Shown: positions 32,134 through 40,899 of the stretch, one piece after another | How the letters are laid out: each line of letters opens with the position of its first letter | Position numbering within the stretch: the stretch's first letter is position 1 | From: DASYKS01 sp031404815 | Lineage (GTDB): Bacteria; Acidobacteriota; Thermoanaerobaculia; Multivoradales; UBA5704 | Reading direction: 5' to 3' | NCBI GenBank assembly: GCA_031404815.1 | Contig: JANNIH010000014.1 | Span: 62,001-126,000, forward strand | DNA: 64,000 nt | Notes under the pieces: model-generated | The model's input: only the letters and a program-made list of their open reading frames with translations | Databases searched by the model: none | What the model was told of the DNA's origin: nothing | Program-made: the position numbers and the translations under genes

Positions 32134-34086
32134 CTACCGCTTGCCCACCAGGTAGGGAATCGCGGTCTTGATCGCGTCGCCGAGGATCGCGGCGGCTTTG
32201 GCGTCTCCCGTCGCGTCGTCGGTGGTCCAGTCTTCGGTGAACATTGCGACGCTGAATTGGTGGGTGAGGGAGGAGTAGTCGCCACTCCCGAAATCCCAGT
32301 TCCAGGCGAGGCCGATCCAGCTCTTCACTTTGTATTTGCCGCCGGCTTTGCCGCCCCAGGCTTGGAAGGCACCGGCCGCGGGGGGGGCGTAGGAGTTGTT
32401 CTTGTCGAGCTCGCGGACGAGATCCCCTTCGTCGAAAACGGTGAGCAGGTCGTGGTCGGCCACACTCCGGAAGAAGCGGCCTACCTCGGCCGGGGTGACC
32501 GAATTGGCGAGGGTGTTGTAGAACAGGTCGTAACGGCCGTCGTTGGTCACCGCCGAGCCGTTGATGTTGGCAAAGCAGGCGAGATCGGCCGCCGAGGAGT
32601 AGCTTAAGTCCCCCGCCCGGAACCAGCTCTCGAAACTGTGGCAGGGGACGGCATAGGCGCAGGCGTGGGCATTGCCCTGGATGCGCTTGTCGACCTGGCA
32701 GATGGTGGTGATCTCGCCGACGTTTTGCATTTCGGCTTTCTGGTCGAGAAACTTGTTGACCGCCAGCGCGCCATCGAAGCCATCGATCAGGCCGAACAGG
32801 CGATCGGTCGAGCAGCTGTCGCTGTTGTCGATCATGTGGTCGAGGTAGGTGGCGATCGTCTGGTCATCGCCGATGTCGGCCTTGGTGAAGCCGCGGGTCG
32901 TCTCGCCCCGCCAGTCGGTGGTGCGCAGCTGGTAGAGGTCGCCGGACGAAATTTCCGGCATCGAGACCGCCTTGGCCGCGATCAAGGTCTTGGCCGCCGA
33001 GGCGAGGTAGAACGGCTCGTGCGGATTGAACGCGATCCAGTTGCCAGTGGTGAGATCCTCGATGTAGAAGCCGACCGAACCCTTGCGGGCGTCGGTGCCC
33101 AGGGTGGTGTACTCGACGAGCTTCGCCTGAAGCGCGGCGATCTGGGCGCCGCTCAAGGTCACGTTGCCGGTGAGGACATTGCGCGCTTGGCGGCGGACCC
33201 AGATCGCGGAGAAACGAATCGCGCCGCCGGTCGTGTAGTAAGTGTCGAGATCGATCGCGACGTAGTTCGCCTTCTTTTGCGCGATGATCGCGGCCTGCAT
33301 CTCCACGGCGGTCCGGTCGCGTAGCGAGATCCAGTTGTCGATCCCGGATTCGCGCACCCAGATTCCGGCGTAAAGCAGCGCGCCGCCTTTGACGTAGGCC
33401 GCGATGTCTACCGGATGGTAGCCGTGGTCCTTGTAGAACGTCCACCAACTCGCGTACTGGGCGGAGGTGAGATCGCGCCGGATCGGGGCATCGGTCAGGC
33501 CATCCTGCACCCAGACCGCCGCGTAGTAGTTCTGGCTGCCGACCTTGTAGCCGTTGATCCGGATCGGCCGGAAGCCCTGCGCCCCGTAGGTCGCCACGTT
33601 GGCGTCGAGCTGCGCCAGGGTGAGGATGCGGTGCGAGAAGAACGGTTTCTCGGTCGCGTCCTTGACGAAGATCACGTCGTAGTACGGCGTGCCGGAGACC
33701 ACGTGGGCGTCGAGGTCGAGGACGCGGAAGTTCTGCGCAGTGAGCTGCTCCCAGAGAGTCTGGTAGGCCGTGGCGGTCATCCCCCGCTTCGAGGTCCACG
33801 ACACGATCGTCGGATCTTTGTGCCAGAGGCCGGAGTAGCGGGTCGCGGCGCCCGATTTCTCGACGCCGGAGAGGTTCACCGGGGTGTAGCCGAGATTTTT
33901 CCAACGGTTCCAGGCGGCGCTGTAGTCGGCATCGACCACGCCACCCACCTCCTGGGCGAAGACGACCGGATTCGAAGCCCAAGGGCCGGTCGCCCGCGCG
34001 GGAGAGGCGATCAGGGCGAGTCCGGCGGCGGCGAACAGCGCCGCGGCGATCTTCTGGCGGGTCGGGTTCTGGATCCTGGCGTGCAT
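32134..34086 (-). CDS. Secreted serine hydrolase: tandem-repeat (BTRD1-like) domains plus beta-lactamase fold
   Basis: A 650-residue protein; ATG 34086 is preceded by AAGGAG and opens a signal peptide cleaved near ARA. Residues about 35-330 hold at least six about 48-residue repeats with 'GY.PV....Y...G...Y..IWV' (for example 'GFRPIRINGYKVGSQNYYAA', 'GYHPVDIAAYVKGGALLYAG'), as in BTRD1/polyglycine-hydrolase N-domains. The C-terminal half is a class A beta-lactamase-like domain with S-A-A-K near residue 361, a possible SDN-equivalent in 'IDNSDSCSTDRLF', and 'GGKAGGKYKV' near 578 as the K-x-G element. Likely a periplasmic or extracellular peptidase/esterase; substrate unknown. Confidence 0.8.
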   Translation of the reverse strand: MHARIQNPTRQKIAAALFAAAGLALIASPARATGPWASNPVVFAQEVGGVVDADYSAAWNRWKNLGYTPVNLSGVEKSGAATRYSGLWHKDPTIVSWTSKRGMTATAYQTLWEQLTAQNFRVLDLDAHVVSGTPYYDVIFVKDATEKPFFSHRILTLAQLDANVATYGAQGFRPIRINGYKVGSQNYYAAVWVQDGLTDAPIRRDLTSAQYASWWTFYKDHGYHPVDIAAYVKGGALLYAGIWVRESGIDNWISLRDRTAVEMQAAIIAQKKANYVAIDLDTYYTTGGAIRFSAIWVRRQARNVLTGNVTLSGAQIAALQAKLVEYTTLGTDARKGSVGFYIEDLTTGNWIAFNPHEPFYLASAAKTLIAAKAVSMPEISSGDLYQLRTTDWRGETTRGFTKADIGDDQTIATYLDHMIDNSDSCSTDRLFGLIDGFDGALAVNKFLDQKAEMQNVGEITTICQVDKRIQGNAHACAYAVPCHSFESWFRAGDLSYSSAADLACFANINGSAVTNDGRYDLFYNTLANSVTPAEVGRFFRSVADHDLLTVFDEGDLVRELDKNNSYAPPAAGAFQAWGGKAGGKYKVKSWIGLAWNWDFGSGDYSSLTHQFSVAMFTEDWTTDDATGDAKAAAILGDAIKTAIPYLVGKR

Positions 34087-34233
34087 GGCGTTCTCCTTAG
34101 GTTGGCTCGGGCCCTCGCGGGTCTCGTTCGGTTTCAAGAGGAGGAACGTGCGCTCCGGGCGGATTCCCTCACTCGTCGTAGAATCCGCCACGCGGCAGCG
34201 GAGAAGGCCTGATCTCTTCGTGGAGATTTCCCG

Positions 34234-36714
34234 ATGGTGTCACCTGCGGTGTACGTTCGATGGCTTCTGGTCGCCCTGTTCCTGGCGGCTGCGCCCGCGG
34301 TCGCCTCAGGCGACTCGACCGACTCGACCGGAGCCCCGCGGTTCGCCGGCCGCCCCTTGGCCGACGCTCTGCGCGAGCTGCAAGCCGGGGGCCTCGCCAT
34401 CGTCTACAGCGACCAGCTGGTGCGGCCGGAGATGAGGGTGCTGGCGGAACCGCGCACCCGTCGGCCGCGCGCGGTTCTGGACGAGATCTTGGCGCCCCAC
34501 GAACTCGGGGTGGAGGAGGCGCCGGGCGGCGTGTTGGTGATCGTCGCGCGCAAGAGGGCGGACGCCGTGCCGGCCCAACCGGAAGCCCCGCCCAAGATCG
34601 AGCCCCACGTTTTGCCCCAGCCCTATTTCACCGAAGAAATCATCGTCCGGCCGAGCCGGATGTCGCTGCTCGAACAGCGCCCCGACTCTTCGCTCGCCTG
34701 GGGGCGCGAGGAGATCGACCGACTGCCGCAGCTCGGCGGCGATCTGTCGCGCACCCTTTCGCTGCTGCCCGGGATCGCCGCCAACGACGTCTCCGCCCAG
34801 TTCAGCGTCCACGGCGGCCGGCGCGACGAGGTCAAAATCACGCTCGACGGCCAGGAGCTGTACGAGGCCTATCACTTGAAGGATTACGATGGGGCGCTCT
34901 CGGTCGTCTCGGCGCGGAACTTGGCGAGTGCCAGTCTGCAGACCGGAGCGTATCCGGCGAGCGAAGGCGATCGGATGAGCGGTGTGCTCGACCTGCGGAC
35001 GATCGAACCACCCGCCAAGCGGCGCACCGTGCTGGGATTGAGCGTGCTCGACGCACAGTTTTCGAACGCCGGCAGGATGGCCCGCGAACCGGTTCGTGGG
35101 CAAGGCTCTTGGCTCGTCTCCGGACGGCGTGGCGCGATCGACCTCGCCGCCCAGGCGATCGGCAATGAGCATCCATCGTTTTGGGATCTGTTCGCCAAGA
35201 CGGAGGTCGAAACCCCGATCGGGCCCCTCGCCGCCCGACTGCTCTTCGCCGAGGACGGTCTCCGGATCGAGCGCTCTGAAGGGGAGACCGCGGAAAGCCT
35301 GGACAACGACTACAAGAACCTCCACGGCTGGCTGACCCACCAAGCGACCCCCGGCGATCGGTTACTGATTGAATCGTCGGCCTCGTGGGCGCGGCTCAAC
35401 CGCAACCGCAACGCTTCGACCCTGGACGACGACAGCCGGTTCGATCTGCGCGACCGGCGAACTCTCGACGTGCTGGCTCTGGCCCAATCCTGGACTCTCG
35501 ACCTCGGCGCGCAGAAATCCCGACATCAACCGGAGTGGGGTTGGGAGGCGCGCCGCTACGACGCCCGGTTCGACTACGCCAAGGATCTCGACCTCGAATT
35601 CCCGGTCCTGGCGCCCTTCGCCGCGGAACGGCTGACGGCCCATGCGCTCCGCGGCACGCTCTCCGGCAAACATCTGGGAGTCTGGGCGAGCGACCGCATC
35701 ACCCTAGGCCGCGCGACCGCCGAGCTCGGCGGCCGGTACGACCGGCATCCGGCGACCGACGACACGCTCTTGAGCCCGCGGATCAATCTCGCCTGGCGGC
35801 TCGGCGGCCGGAGCGTTCTGCGCGCCGGCTGGGGGCGTTTCTTCCAGAGTCAGCGGCCGTACGAGTTACAGGCCGAAGACGGCGAGACGAACCTGCGCCG
35901 CGCGGAGCGCTCCAAACAGACGGTGCTCGGCTACGAGATGCTCCCCGCGACCAACCGGGTGGGGCTCGACGGGGTCCGGATCGAGTTCTACCACCGGGCG
36001 ATCGATCATCCGCGCCCTCGCTTTGAAAACCTGCTCGAACCGCTGAACGTGTTCCAGGAGATCGAGCCGGATCGCGTACGAATCGCGCCGCTTGGGAGCC
36101 GGGCGCGCGGGGTTGAGCTGCTGCTCCGCGGTCGGCGCGGCGAGCGGTTCGATTGGTGGCTCGCCTACTCTTTGTCGCGGATCGAAGATCGCTTTCCGAG
36201 CCGCTCCGACGACTCGCGACGACAGATCCCCCGCGCGCTCGACCAGCCGCACGCGCTCACCCTCGACCTCAACTTCCAGTTGCCCCGGAGCTGGAATCTC
36301 AATCTCGCCTGGAAGGCGCACACCGGCTGGCCGACCACTCCGGTTGCCGGGCGCTTCATCCCGAACCCGAATCCGGAGCGGGCGGTAGAGCCCAACGAAT
36401 CCGAGGACCCGGAAGACCCTGAGGACCCGGAAGAGCCGGAACCGCCTCCTGTACCGGACGTCTTCGCCGTGGTCTTCGGCCGCTTGAACAGCGAGCGCCT
36501 CCCCACCTACCACCGGCTCGACCTACGGGCCAGCCGAACTTGGCAACGGCGCCAAGGTCGACTGACCTTCTTTATCGACATCCAAAACCTCTACAACCGC
36601 CAGAACCTCGCCGGGTTCGATCTCCAGGTGGATGCCGACGAGGGGGTGGTCAACCTGCGCCAAGAACACTGGGCCGGCATTTTCCCCTCGCTTGGGATCA
36701 GCTGGGAGTTTTGA
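34234..36714 (+). CDS. TonB-dependent outer-membrane receptor with N-terminal STN signalling domain
   Basis: An 826-residue receptor. After a signal peptide (to about residue 25) comes an STN domain ('RFAGRPLADALRELQAGGLA', 'IVYSDQLVRPEMRV') used in transducers to contact FecR-type anti-sigma factors. A short linker leads to the plug ('LGGDLSRTLSLLPGIAANDV', 'FSVHGGRRDEVKITLDGQEL') and a 22-strand barrel ending 'PSLGISWEF'. A loop near residues 715-745 carries an acidic DPEDPE repeat. The convergent FecR/sigma genes at 36698-38438 probably form the regulatory pair. The ligand cannot be read from sequence. Confidence 0.88.
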   Translation: MVSPAVYVRWLLVALFLAAAPAVASGDSTDSTGAPRFAGRPLADALRELQAGGLAIVYSDQLVRPEMRVLAEPRTRRPRAVLDEILAPHELGVEEAPGGVLVIVARKRADAVPAQPEAPPKIEPHVLPQPYFTEEIIVRPSRMSLLEQRPDSSLAWGREEIDRLPQLGGDLSRTLSLLPGIAANDVSAQFSVHGGRRDEVKITLDGQELYEAYHLKDYDGALSVVSARNLASASLQTGAYPASEGDRMSGVLDLRTIEPPAKRRTVLGLSVLDAQFSNAGRMAREPVRGQGSWLVSGRRGAIDLAAQAIGNEHPSFWDLFAKTEVETPIGPLAARLLFAEDGLRIERSEGETAESLDNDYKNLHGWLTHQATPGDRLLIESSASWARLNRNRNASTLDDDSRFDLRDRRTLDVLALAQSWTLDLGAQKSRHQPEWGWEARRYDARFDYAKDLDLEFPVLAPFAAERLTAHALRGTLSGKHLGVWASDRITLGRATAELGGRYDRHPATDDTLLSPRINLAWRLGGRSVLRAGWGRFFQSQRPYELQAEDGETNLRRAERSKQTVLGYEMLPATNRVGLDGVRIEFYHRAIDHPRPRFENLLEPLNVFQEIEPDRVRIAPLGSRARGVELLLRGRRGERFDWWLAYSLSRIEDRFPSRSDDSRRQIPRALDQPHALTLDLNFQLPRSWNLNLAWKAHTGWPTTPVAGRFIPNPNPERAVEPNESEDPEDPEDPEEPEPPPVPDVFAVVFGRLNSERLPTYHRLDLRASRTWQRRQGRLTFFIDIQNLYNRQNLAGFDLQVDADEGVVNLRQEHWAGIFPSLGISWEF

Positions 36715-37795
36715 CCCGAACGACCAGCACCCCTCCTTCGAGCTCCCCTTCGAAGCCCGCGCTCGGCAGAATCGCAAACGCCGCCTGGTCGGGGCGTAGC
36801 GCGCCGACACCGCCGTGGAGGACGATCCGCCGCGCCGCGGCCTCAACTCCCGAATCGGCAAAACGGACCCGCCAGCCGGTCTCGCGCTGCACGCGGTCGA
36901 GCACCTGGCCGAGAGTCTGCCCTTCGATCTCGAGGCCGCCCGCGGCGTCCATCATCCATTCCCAGCCGGCGCCGTAACCAGGCACCTGAGCGCGCGCCAC
37001 CTCGCCGTCGCTGCGCACGGAGATTTCCTCGCCCGCCGCGGCACGGTAGGAGCGGCCGCCCCCCTCGACCGCGACCGACCCTTCGCGCACCCGCACCCGC
37101 ACCGTGGGCCGGCCGCCGTCGATCCACCGCACCTCGAACTGGGTTCCGACGTGACGGACCGTGCCGAACGCCGTGCGCACTTCGAGCGCCGGTCCACCCG
37201 GTTGTTCGAACCCGGTGTCGGCGTAGAGAGCGCCGCGGTCCAACCGGAGCGCTCCGGCCGAGAGGAGCTGCACACGGCTCAGAGCATCGACGCGAACCGT
37301 AGCTCCCCCGGCCATGCGCAGAGCGGCGAGCGCCCCGGATTCGGTGCGCAGCCGAACGCCCTTGGGCAACCGCTCGCCCACGACAACCTGCCGCCAATAC
37401 CCCTTCCCGATCTCCATTTCCAGCCGACCGGTGGTCTGCTCCACCACCGCCGCCACCGACCCGGATTGGAAGGATGAAGGCCCGCTCTTGAACGTGAACC
37501 AACCAAAGCCGAGGGCGGCCAAAAGGAGCGCGGCGCTCGCGGCGAACACCGCGGCGCGGCGCCACCCGTGGCTCGTTCGAGGCGTCCGGGCGGCGTTCTC
37601 GATCGGCTTTTCCGGCGCACCCTGCGCCCGCAGAGCGGCGCGCGCGGTGGCGGCGAGCGCCGCGAGCGCTTCCGGAGGGATCGGCGGTCGCAGTCCGGCT
37701 GCGGCGATCTGCGCTCCTAGAACCTCTTCGTCTGCGGCGGTCTCGTTCTCGTCCTCGTTCGGTAGCGCGCCGAACCGCGGGTCATGTTCGTCCAT
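36698..37795 (-). CDS. FecR-type regulator with C-terminal STN domain
   Basis: A 365-residue protein. Residues 1-95 are cytoplasmic and acidic; a membrane helix lies near 80-103 (AAVFAASAALLLAALGFGWF). The periplasmic FecR domain follows: 'EIGKGYWRQVVVGERLPKGV', 'LRTESGALAALRMAGGATVR', 'ALYADTGF', 'VRHVGTQFEVRWIDGGRPTV'. The last about 80 residues, 'AAGGLEIEGQTLGQVLDRVQ' to 'GGVLVVRVK', form an STN domain like that of the receptor. It overlaps the sigma gene by 14 bp and the receptor stop (convergent) by 17 bp. Expected to relay receptor state to the sigma factor. Confidence 0.85.
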   Translation of the reverse strand: MDEHDPRFGALPNEDENETAADEEVLGAQIAAAGLRPPIPPEALAALAATARAALRAQGAPEKPIENAARTPRTSHGWRRAAVFAASAALLLAALGFGWFTFKSGPSSFQSGSVAAVVEQTTGRLEMEIGKGYWRQVVVGERLPKGVRLRTESGALAALRMAGGATVRVDALSRVQLLSAGALRLDRGALYADTGFEQPGGPALEVRTAFGTVRHVGTQFEVRWIDGGRPTVRVRVREGSVAVEGGGRSYRAAAGEEISVRSDGEVARAQVPGYGAGWEWMMDAAGGLEIEGQTLGQVLDRVQRETGWRVRFADSGVEAAARRIVLHGGVGALRPDQAAFAILPSAGFEGELEGGVLVVRVKTPS

Positions 37796-38438
37796 GATCG
37801 ACCTTCCCTAGAACCGACCTGGCCGCGATGTGCACCGCGGCGGTCGTCTTGTCATAACTCCCTCGAAACGAGGCCCGCGCGCGGGAGAGCAGCGATTCGG
37901 CCGCTTTCAGCTGAAGCCCGAGCCGCGCTGCGATCTCGGCCACCGGCAGCCGTTCGACATACTTCCATTCGAGCGCTCGGGCGTAGTGCTCGGGCAAACC
38001 GTCGAGCGCCATATGAACCTGTAGCGCCTCCTCCTTGCGCAGGAGATCCGCCTCCGCATCGTCCGTCGCCGCGCCCTCAAAGCCCGCAGACGGTTTCAGA
38101 TCCTCGGTCAGCTCCACCTCGTCCGGTGCGCTCTGTTTCCGCCGGAAATGCATCCGGATTTCGTTGCGGCAGCAGGAGCAGAGCCAGGTCAGAAGCGCCG
38201 CCTCGCCGCGGTAGCTCGCGAGATTCGACAGCGCCTTGGTCATCGTCGTCTGGGCGATCTCCAACGCCAGCTCGGGATCGCCACCGAGCCGCGAACTTGC
38301 GAAGCGGTAGAGGGGGCCGATGCAGCGCTCCGCGAACATCGCAAAGGCCGCCTCGTCCCCCGACCGCATCCGCGCGGCGAGCGCCCGGTCCTCGAAATAG
38401 ACCGTCACCACCGTCCCGCCCGCGCGGTTCTCGCTCAT
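37782..38438 (-). CDS. ECF-type RNA polymerase sigma factor
   Basis: A 218-residue sigma factor; ATG 38438 (MSENRAGGTVVTVYFEDRAL) is preferred over the longer frame. Region 2: 'LAARMRSGDEAAFAMFAERC', 'ELALEIAQTTMTKALSNLAS', 'LLTWLCSCCRNEIRMHFRRK'. Region 4: 'LPEHYARALEWKYVERLPVA', 'EIAARLGLQLKAAESLLSRA'. Cotranscribed with the FecR-type gene. The C-terminal extension ('GSYDKTTAAVHIAARSVLGK') is unusual in length for FecI-like factors. Confidence 0.85.
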   Translation of the reverse strand: MSENRAGGTVVTVYFEDRALAARMRSGDEAAFAMFAERCIGPLYRFASSRLGGDPELALEIAQTTMTKALSNLASYRGEAALLTWLCSCCRNEIRMHFRRKQSAPDEVELTEDLKPSAGFEGAATDDAEADLLRKEEALQVHMALDGLPEHYARALEWKYVERLPVAEIAARLGLQLKAAESLLSRARASFRGSYDKTTAAVHIAARSVLGKVDHGRT

Positions 38439-38472
38439 CGCTTTCTCTGGTCCTCGGTGTCTCTCAAACGTC

Positions 38473-39210
38473 TTACGGGCGTTCAAAATCGGTCAGGGTC
38501 GCCGCGCTGTCCTGGACCAAACCAACCCCCGGGCAGTAGGTCTTGGCGCTCTCGTGACCGGGCTCCAAAGGCGAGGTCTCGGTGATCGCCACGCAGTCGT
38601 GAAACGTCTGGCCCGCCGCAGTCACGTCGAGCCCCATCCCGACGTGCTCCGCGCGGTCCGCCGCGACCGGCGCGGCCTGCTCTTGGAAGTAACGCGAGCC
38701 GAGCAGGAAACGGGCGGGGATGATGATTCCCGGCATCGCGCCGTTCTTGCCCGCCTGCCAGGCGCCATCGTGGCTGATCACCTGCCCATTCTCGATGATG
38801 TCGACGTCCTCGCCGAAATAGAAGACATCGTTGGTCTCGACACAGCGGGCGTACCAGTTGCGCGACACTTCGACCAGATCCCCGTCGATCTTCTCACGCT
38901 CCTCGACCACCCGCGCCCGCACCCGCTTGGTCGTCCCGTCCGGGGTGACGAACGTGATCAGCTTGGTCTGGTTCGTCACCGTGATGACCACCTCGACCAT
39001 TTCGCCCTCGTCGTCCCCTTCGAGCGTCAGCTGGTCGCCCGGCTTCAGACTGAAGTAGGGATTGTGGCGGCCGGTCACCGAGAATGTGCAGCGGTCGATG
39101 TCGAAGTCGGTGGTGAACGTCTGGGCCGAACCAGCTTCCGGCGCAAGGACCGCACCGGCGAGCATCAGAGTCCAAAGTGATCGGCAGATCCGGGTACGAA
39201 GTGTAGTCAT
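38473..39210 (-). CDS. Exported protein of unknown function
   Basis: A 245-residue protein; ATG 39210 follows GGAAGGGAA and starts a signal peptide (MTTLRTRICRSLWTLMLAGA, cleaved near SAQ). The mature chain has a Cys-containing start ('DFDIDRCTFSVTGRHNPYFS'), an acidic beta-rich section ('DQLTLEGDDEGEMVEVVITV') and 'WYARCVETNDVFYFGEDVDI', 'ITETSPLEPGHESAKTYCPG', 'VGLVQDSAATLTDF'. The last pieces recall secreted proteins annotated as 'tetratricopeptide-free lipobinding' families, but no assignment is made. It ends 35 bp before the sigma gene and may share its operon. Confidence 0.65.
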   Translation of the reverse strand: MTTLRTRICRSLWTLMLAGAVLAPEAGSAQTFTTDFDIDRCTFSVTGRHNPYFSLKPGDQLTLEGDDEGEMVEVVITVTNQTKLITFVTPDGTTKRVRARVVEEREKIDGDLVEVSRNWYARCVETNDVFYFGEDVDIIENGQVISHDGAWQAGKNGAMPGIIIPARFLLGSRYFQEQAAPVAADRAEHVGMGLDVTAAGQTFHDCVAITETSPLEPGHESAKTYCPGVGLVQDSAATLTDFERP

Positions 39211-39422
39211 GACAGTTCCCTTCCTCTTCTCTAAGGCTCCCAACGGTCGGCACTCGCCCTCCGCGGTAGCGGTTCGCAGCGTTGGATGCACGAGCGGGGA
39301 AAATCCTTCGCGGAGGGGCTTCGAGGCGGCCGTCTTCTAGAAAAGGTAGGGGGGCAGGGACATCTCCAGCCGTCGTGCCTGCCGGTTGAGCGGGACTTCG
39401 CATAAGCCAGCAGGTTGATCCG

Positions 39423-39446
39423 GGCCCTGAGCGAAGTCGAAGGGCG
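39423..39446 (+). repeat. Dispersed CCCTGAGCGAAGTCGAAGGG palindrome
   Basis: A 20-bp imperfect palindrome of a kind scattered in many bacterial genomes. It lies at the 3' end of the antitoxin remnant that follows and marks the point where family similarity is lost. Confidence 0.6.
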
Positions 39447-39488
39447 GGTGCCAGGGCGCGAAGTCCGGCTCACTCAAAGCCATCGAAC

Positions 39489-39636
39489 AGACGCTTCCGG
39501 ACCTCCGATCGATCTCGCGATCCCAGGCTGCCTCCGCACCTGGGTCCGCTTGCGGATGAAGGCTCTCGATCAAGGCCCCCGCGAGTGCCGCCCTCCCCTC
39601 GTCATCGAGGGTGAGCGCCTAGAGTTGGCGAGGTGC
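39489..39636 (-). pseudogene. Remnant of an addiction-module (PF09720-like) antitoxin
   Basis: The minus strand reads PRQL, TAG (39619-39621), then 'ALTLDDEGRAALAGALIESL' and 'HPQADPGAEAAWDREIDRRS', the core of small addiction-module antitoxins ('L..L..EER..LA..LIESLD...DP..E.AW..EI..R'). The start codon is lost, codon E before A is TAG, and the C-terminus is replaced by repeat sequence. No RelE toxin is seen nearby. The rest of 39211-39694 holds no other gene. Confidence 0.55.
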
Positions 39637-39694
39637 CGCGGGCCGGGGCGGGCGGCAACCGCTACCGAGCGGGCGACGGAGGTCGCTGAAACGA

Positions 39695-39724
39695 TTGACG
39701 TTGCGCGCGTGCGCTTGCTATAAT
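39695..39724 (+). promoter_or_regulatory. Sigma-70-type promoter of the small coiled-coil gene
   Basis: TTGACG (39695-39700; 5/6), 18-bp spacer, TATAAT (39719-39724; 6/6). One of the best consensus promoters in the window. The ATG at 39760 follows with a GGAGG site. Confidence 0.7.
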
Positions 39725-39759
39725 CGGCATGACAGGACAACCAAAGCGGAGGGCGCCAG

Positions 39760-39987
39760 ATGTCCGAAAACCTAGAGGCACTTCAAGCCGAGACGGTCCG
39801 CGGTTTTGCGGAGATGCGAGCTGAAATGCGCGAAGGTTTTCGCTCTGTTCTCGGCGAGATTGCATCCCTCAGGGCGGAAGGTCTCGCCACGCGCACGCGG
39901 GTGGACCTCCTGATCGACAAATTGACCGCACCAGCGGAGCGCGACGAATTCGCCATCGAGCCGCCAAGGATTGCCGCTGTCCGCTGA
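39760..39987 (+). CDS. Small coiled-coil protein of unknown function
   Basis: A 75-residue protein with a strong ribosome site (GCGGAGG) and a near-consensus promoter, which together argue that it is expressed. 'LEALQAETVRGFAEMRAEMR' and 'EGFRSVLGEIASLRAEGLAT' form heptads with A/L/F at a and d positions; the C-terminal about 20 residues are Pro-rich and flexible. Similar short proteins with repeated 'M...M..GF..V...I..L' occur in many genomes without known function. Confidence 0.6.
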   Translation: MSENLEALQAETVRGFAEMRAEMREGFRSVLGEIASLRAEGLATRTRVDLLIDKLTAPAERDEFAIEPPRIAAVR

Positions 39988-40100
39988 TTTGCATCCCGCC
40001 GATCCCTCCGCGGCAGGGCTCGGCCTGTAGCGCCCACTCGGAGTAAGGACTCGACCCTTCGCGGTAAACTCCCCCCGATCCCAAAATCGGAGGTATCCCC

Positions 40101-40710
40101 ATGCGACGCTCTGTTCACTGCCGGGCACTGCGTGGTCGCCCTGCCGCTCGGCGTGCTCAAGAGCAGCGCCATCACCTGGAACCCCGGTTTGCCCGCCGGT
40201 TTACGATCGAGCATCCGGAACCTCGGGTTCGGCGCGGCGCATCGGCTGGCGTTGCTCTTTCCGCGCTTGTTCTGGGACCCCTCGACCCAGTTCGTCGGCT
40301 ATTCCTCGCCGAGCGACGGCAAGCACTTCGAACTGATCAACTCGACGGTCTACAGCGGCCGGCCGATCCTCACCGTCAACACCGCAGGCGATTTCGCCCG
40401 CCAACTCGACGCCCTTACCCCCCAACAGGCCACGGCGGTCGTGATGCCCGCCCTGCGCAAAATCTACGGCAACTCGATTCCGGCACCCACCAAGGCCGTG
40501 GCCTCCGAGTGGGTGCGCTCGCCGTACACGCGCGGCTCCTACACCTATTGGGCGGTCGACTCGGACGGAGACGACAACGCGGCCTTCGAACAGCCGACCG
40601 GCAACCGCCTGTTCTTCGCCGGCGAGCACACCAGCTCCGCCTACCCGGGTACCGTCCACGGCGCCTACCTGTCGGGTCAAGAGGCGGCGCGACGGGTTGC
40701 GGAGGCCTGA
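40101..40710 (+). pseudogene. FAD-dependent amine oxidase with most of its N-terminal part deleted
   Basis: An ATG with a good SD (GGAGG, 40101) starts a frame that is immediately out of register. In the frame of 40105 the C-terminal amine-oxidase region is readable: 'CVVALPLGVLKSSAI', 'SYTYWAVDSDGDDNAAF', 'NRLFFAGEHTSSAYPGTVHG', 'AYLSGQEAARRV', the FAD-binding C-terminal motif of LSD1/MAO-like flavoenzymes. The dinucleotide-binding N-terminus (about 250 residues) is missing. This looks like an internal deletion that joined the original start to the C-terminal half. Confidence 0.75.
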
Positions 40711-40797
40711 CCCCTCCCCACCCACACGCCGAACGAAGGGTTCCCCCCCGGGGAAGGGGTGGAGAGAGTCCGGTGGGAAGACAGGAGGGGGGCGCCA
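40711..40797 (+). repeat. Composite interspersed repeat after the amine-oxidase remnant
   Basis: CCCCTCCCCACCC at the left and GGTTCCCCCCCGGGGAAGGG in the middle form dyads, and the right end GACAGGAGGGGGGCG matches the 3' part of the CCCTCCCCCC element. It starts at the base after the stop codon. Confidence 0.6.
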
Positions 40798-40899
40798 CAA
40801 CGGCCAAGCCCGCGACGACTTCGCGCGCGACGCTGCACACCGGTTTCCCTGAGGCGTCCACCCCTGATTTTGCCGCCAGGTTCACTCCTCGTGTCCGCC

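Noticed and set aside
36390..36440. DPEDPE repeat in the TonB receptor as a separate mobile repeat
   Set aside because: A short in-frame low-complexity acidic loop, common in extracellular loops; no copies elsewhere in the window.
22223..39621. TAG as a recoded Glu codon (GAG to TAG in two antitoxin genes)
   Set aside because: Intact genes such as tamB end in TAG, and both affected genes are decayed or lack partners, so simple nonsense mutations explain it.
39415..39723. 102-codon plus-strand frame
   Set aside because: It is antisense to the antitoxin remnant, spans a dispersed repeat and has no ribosome site.
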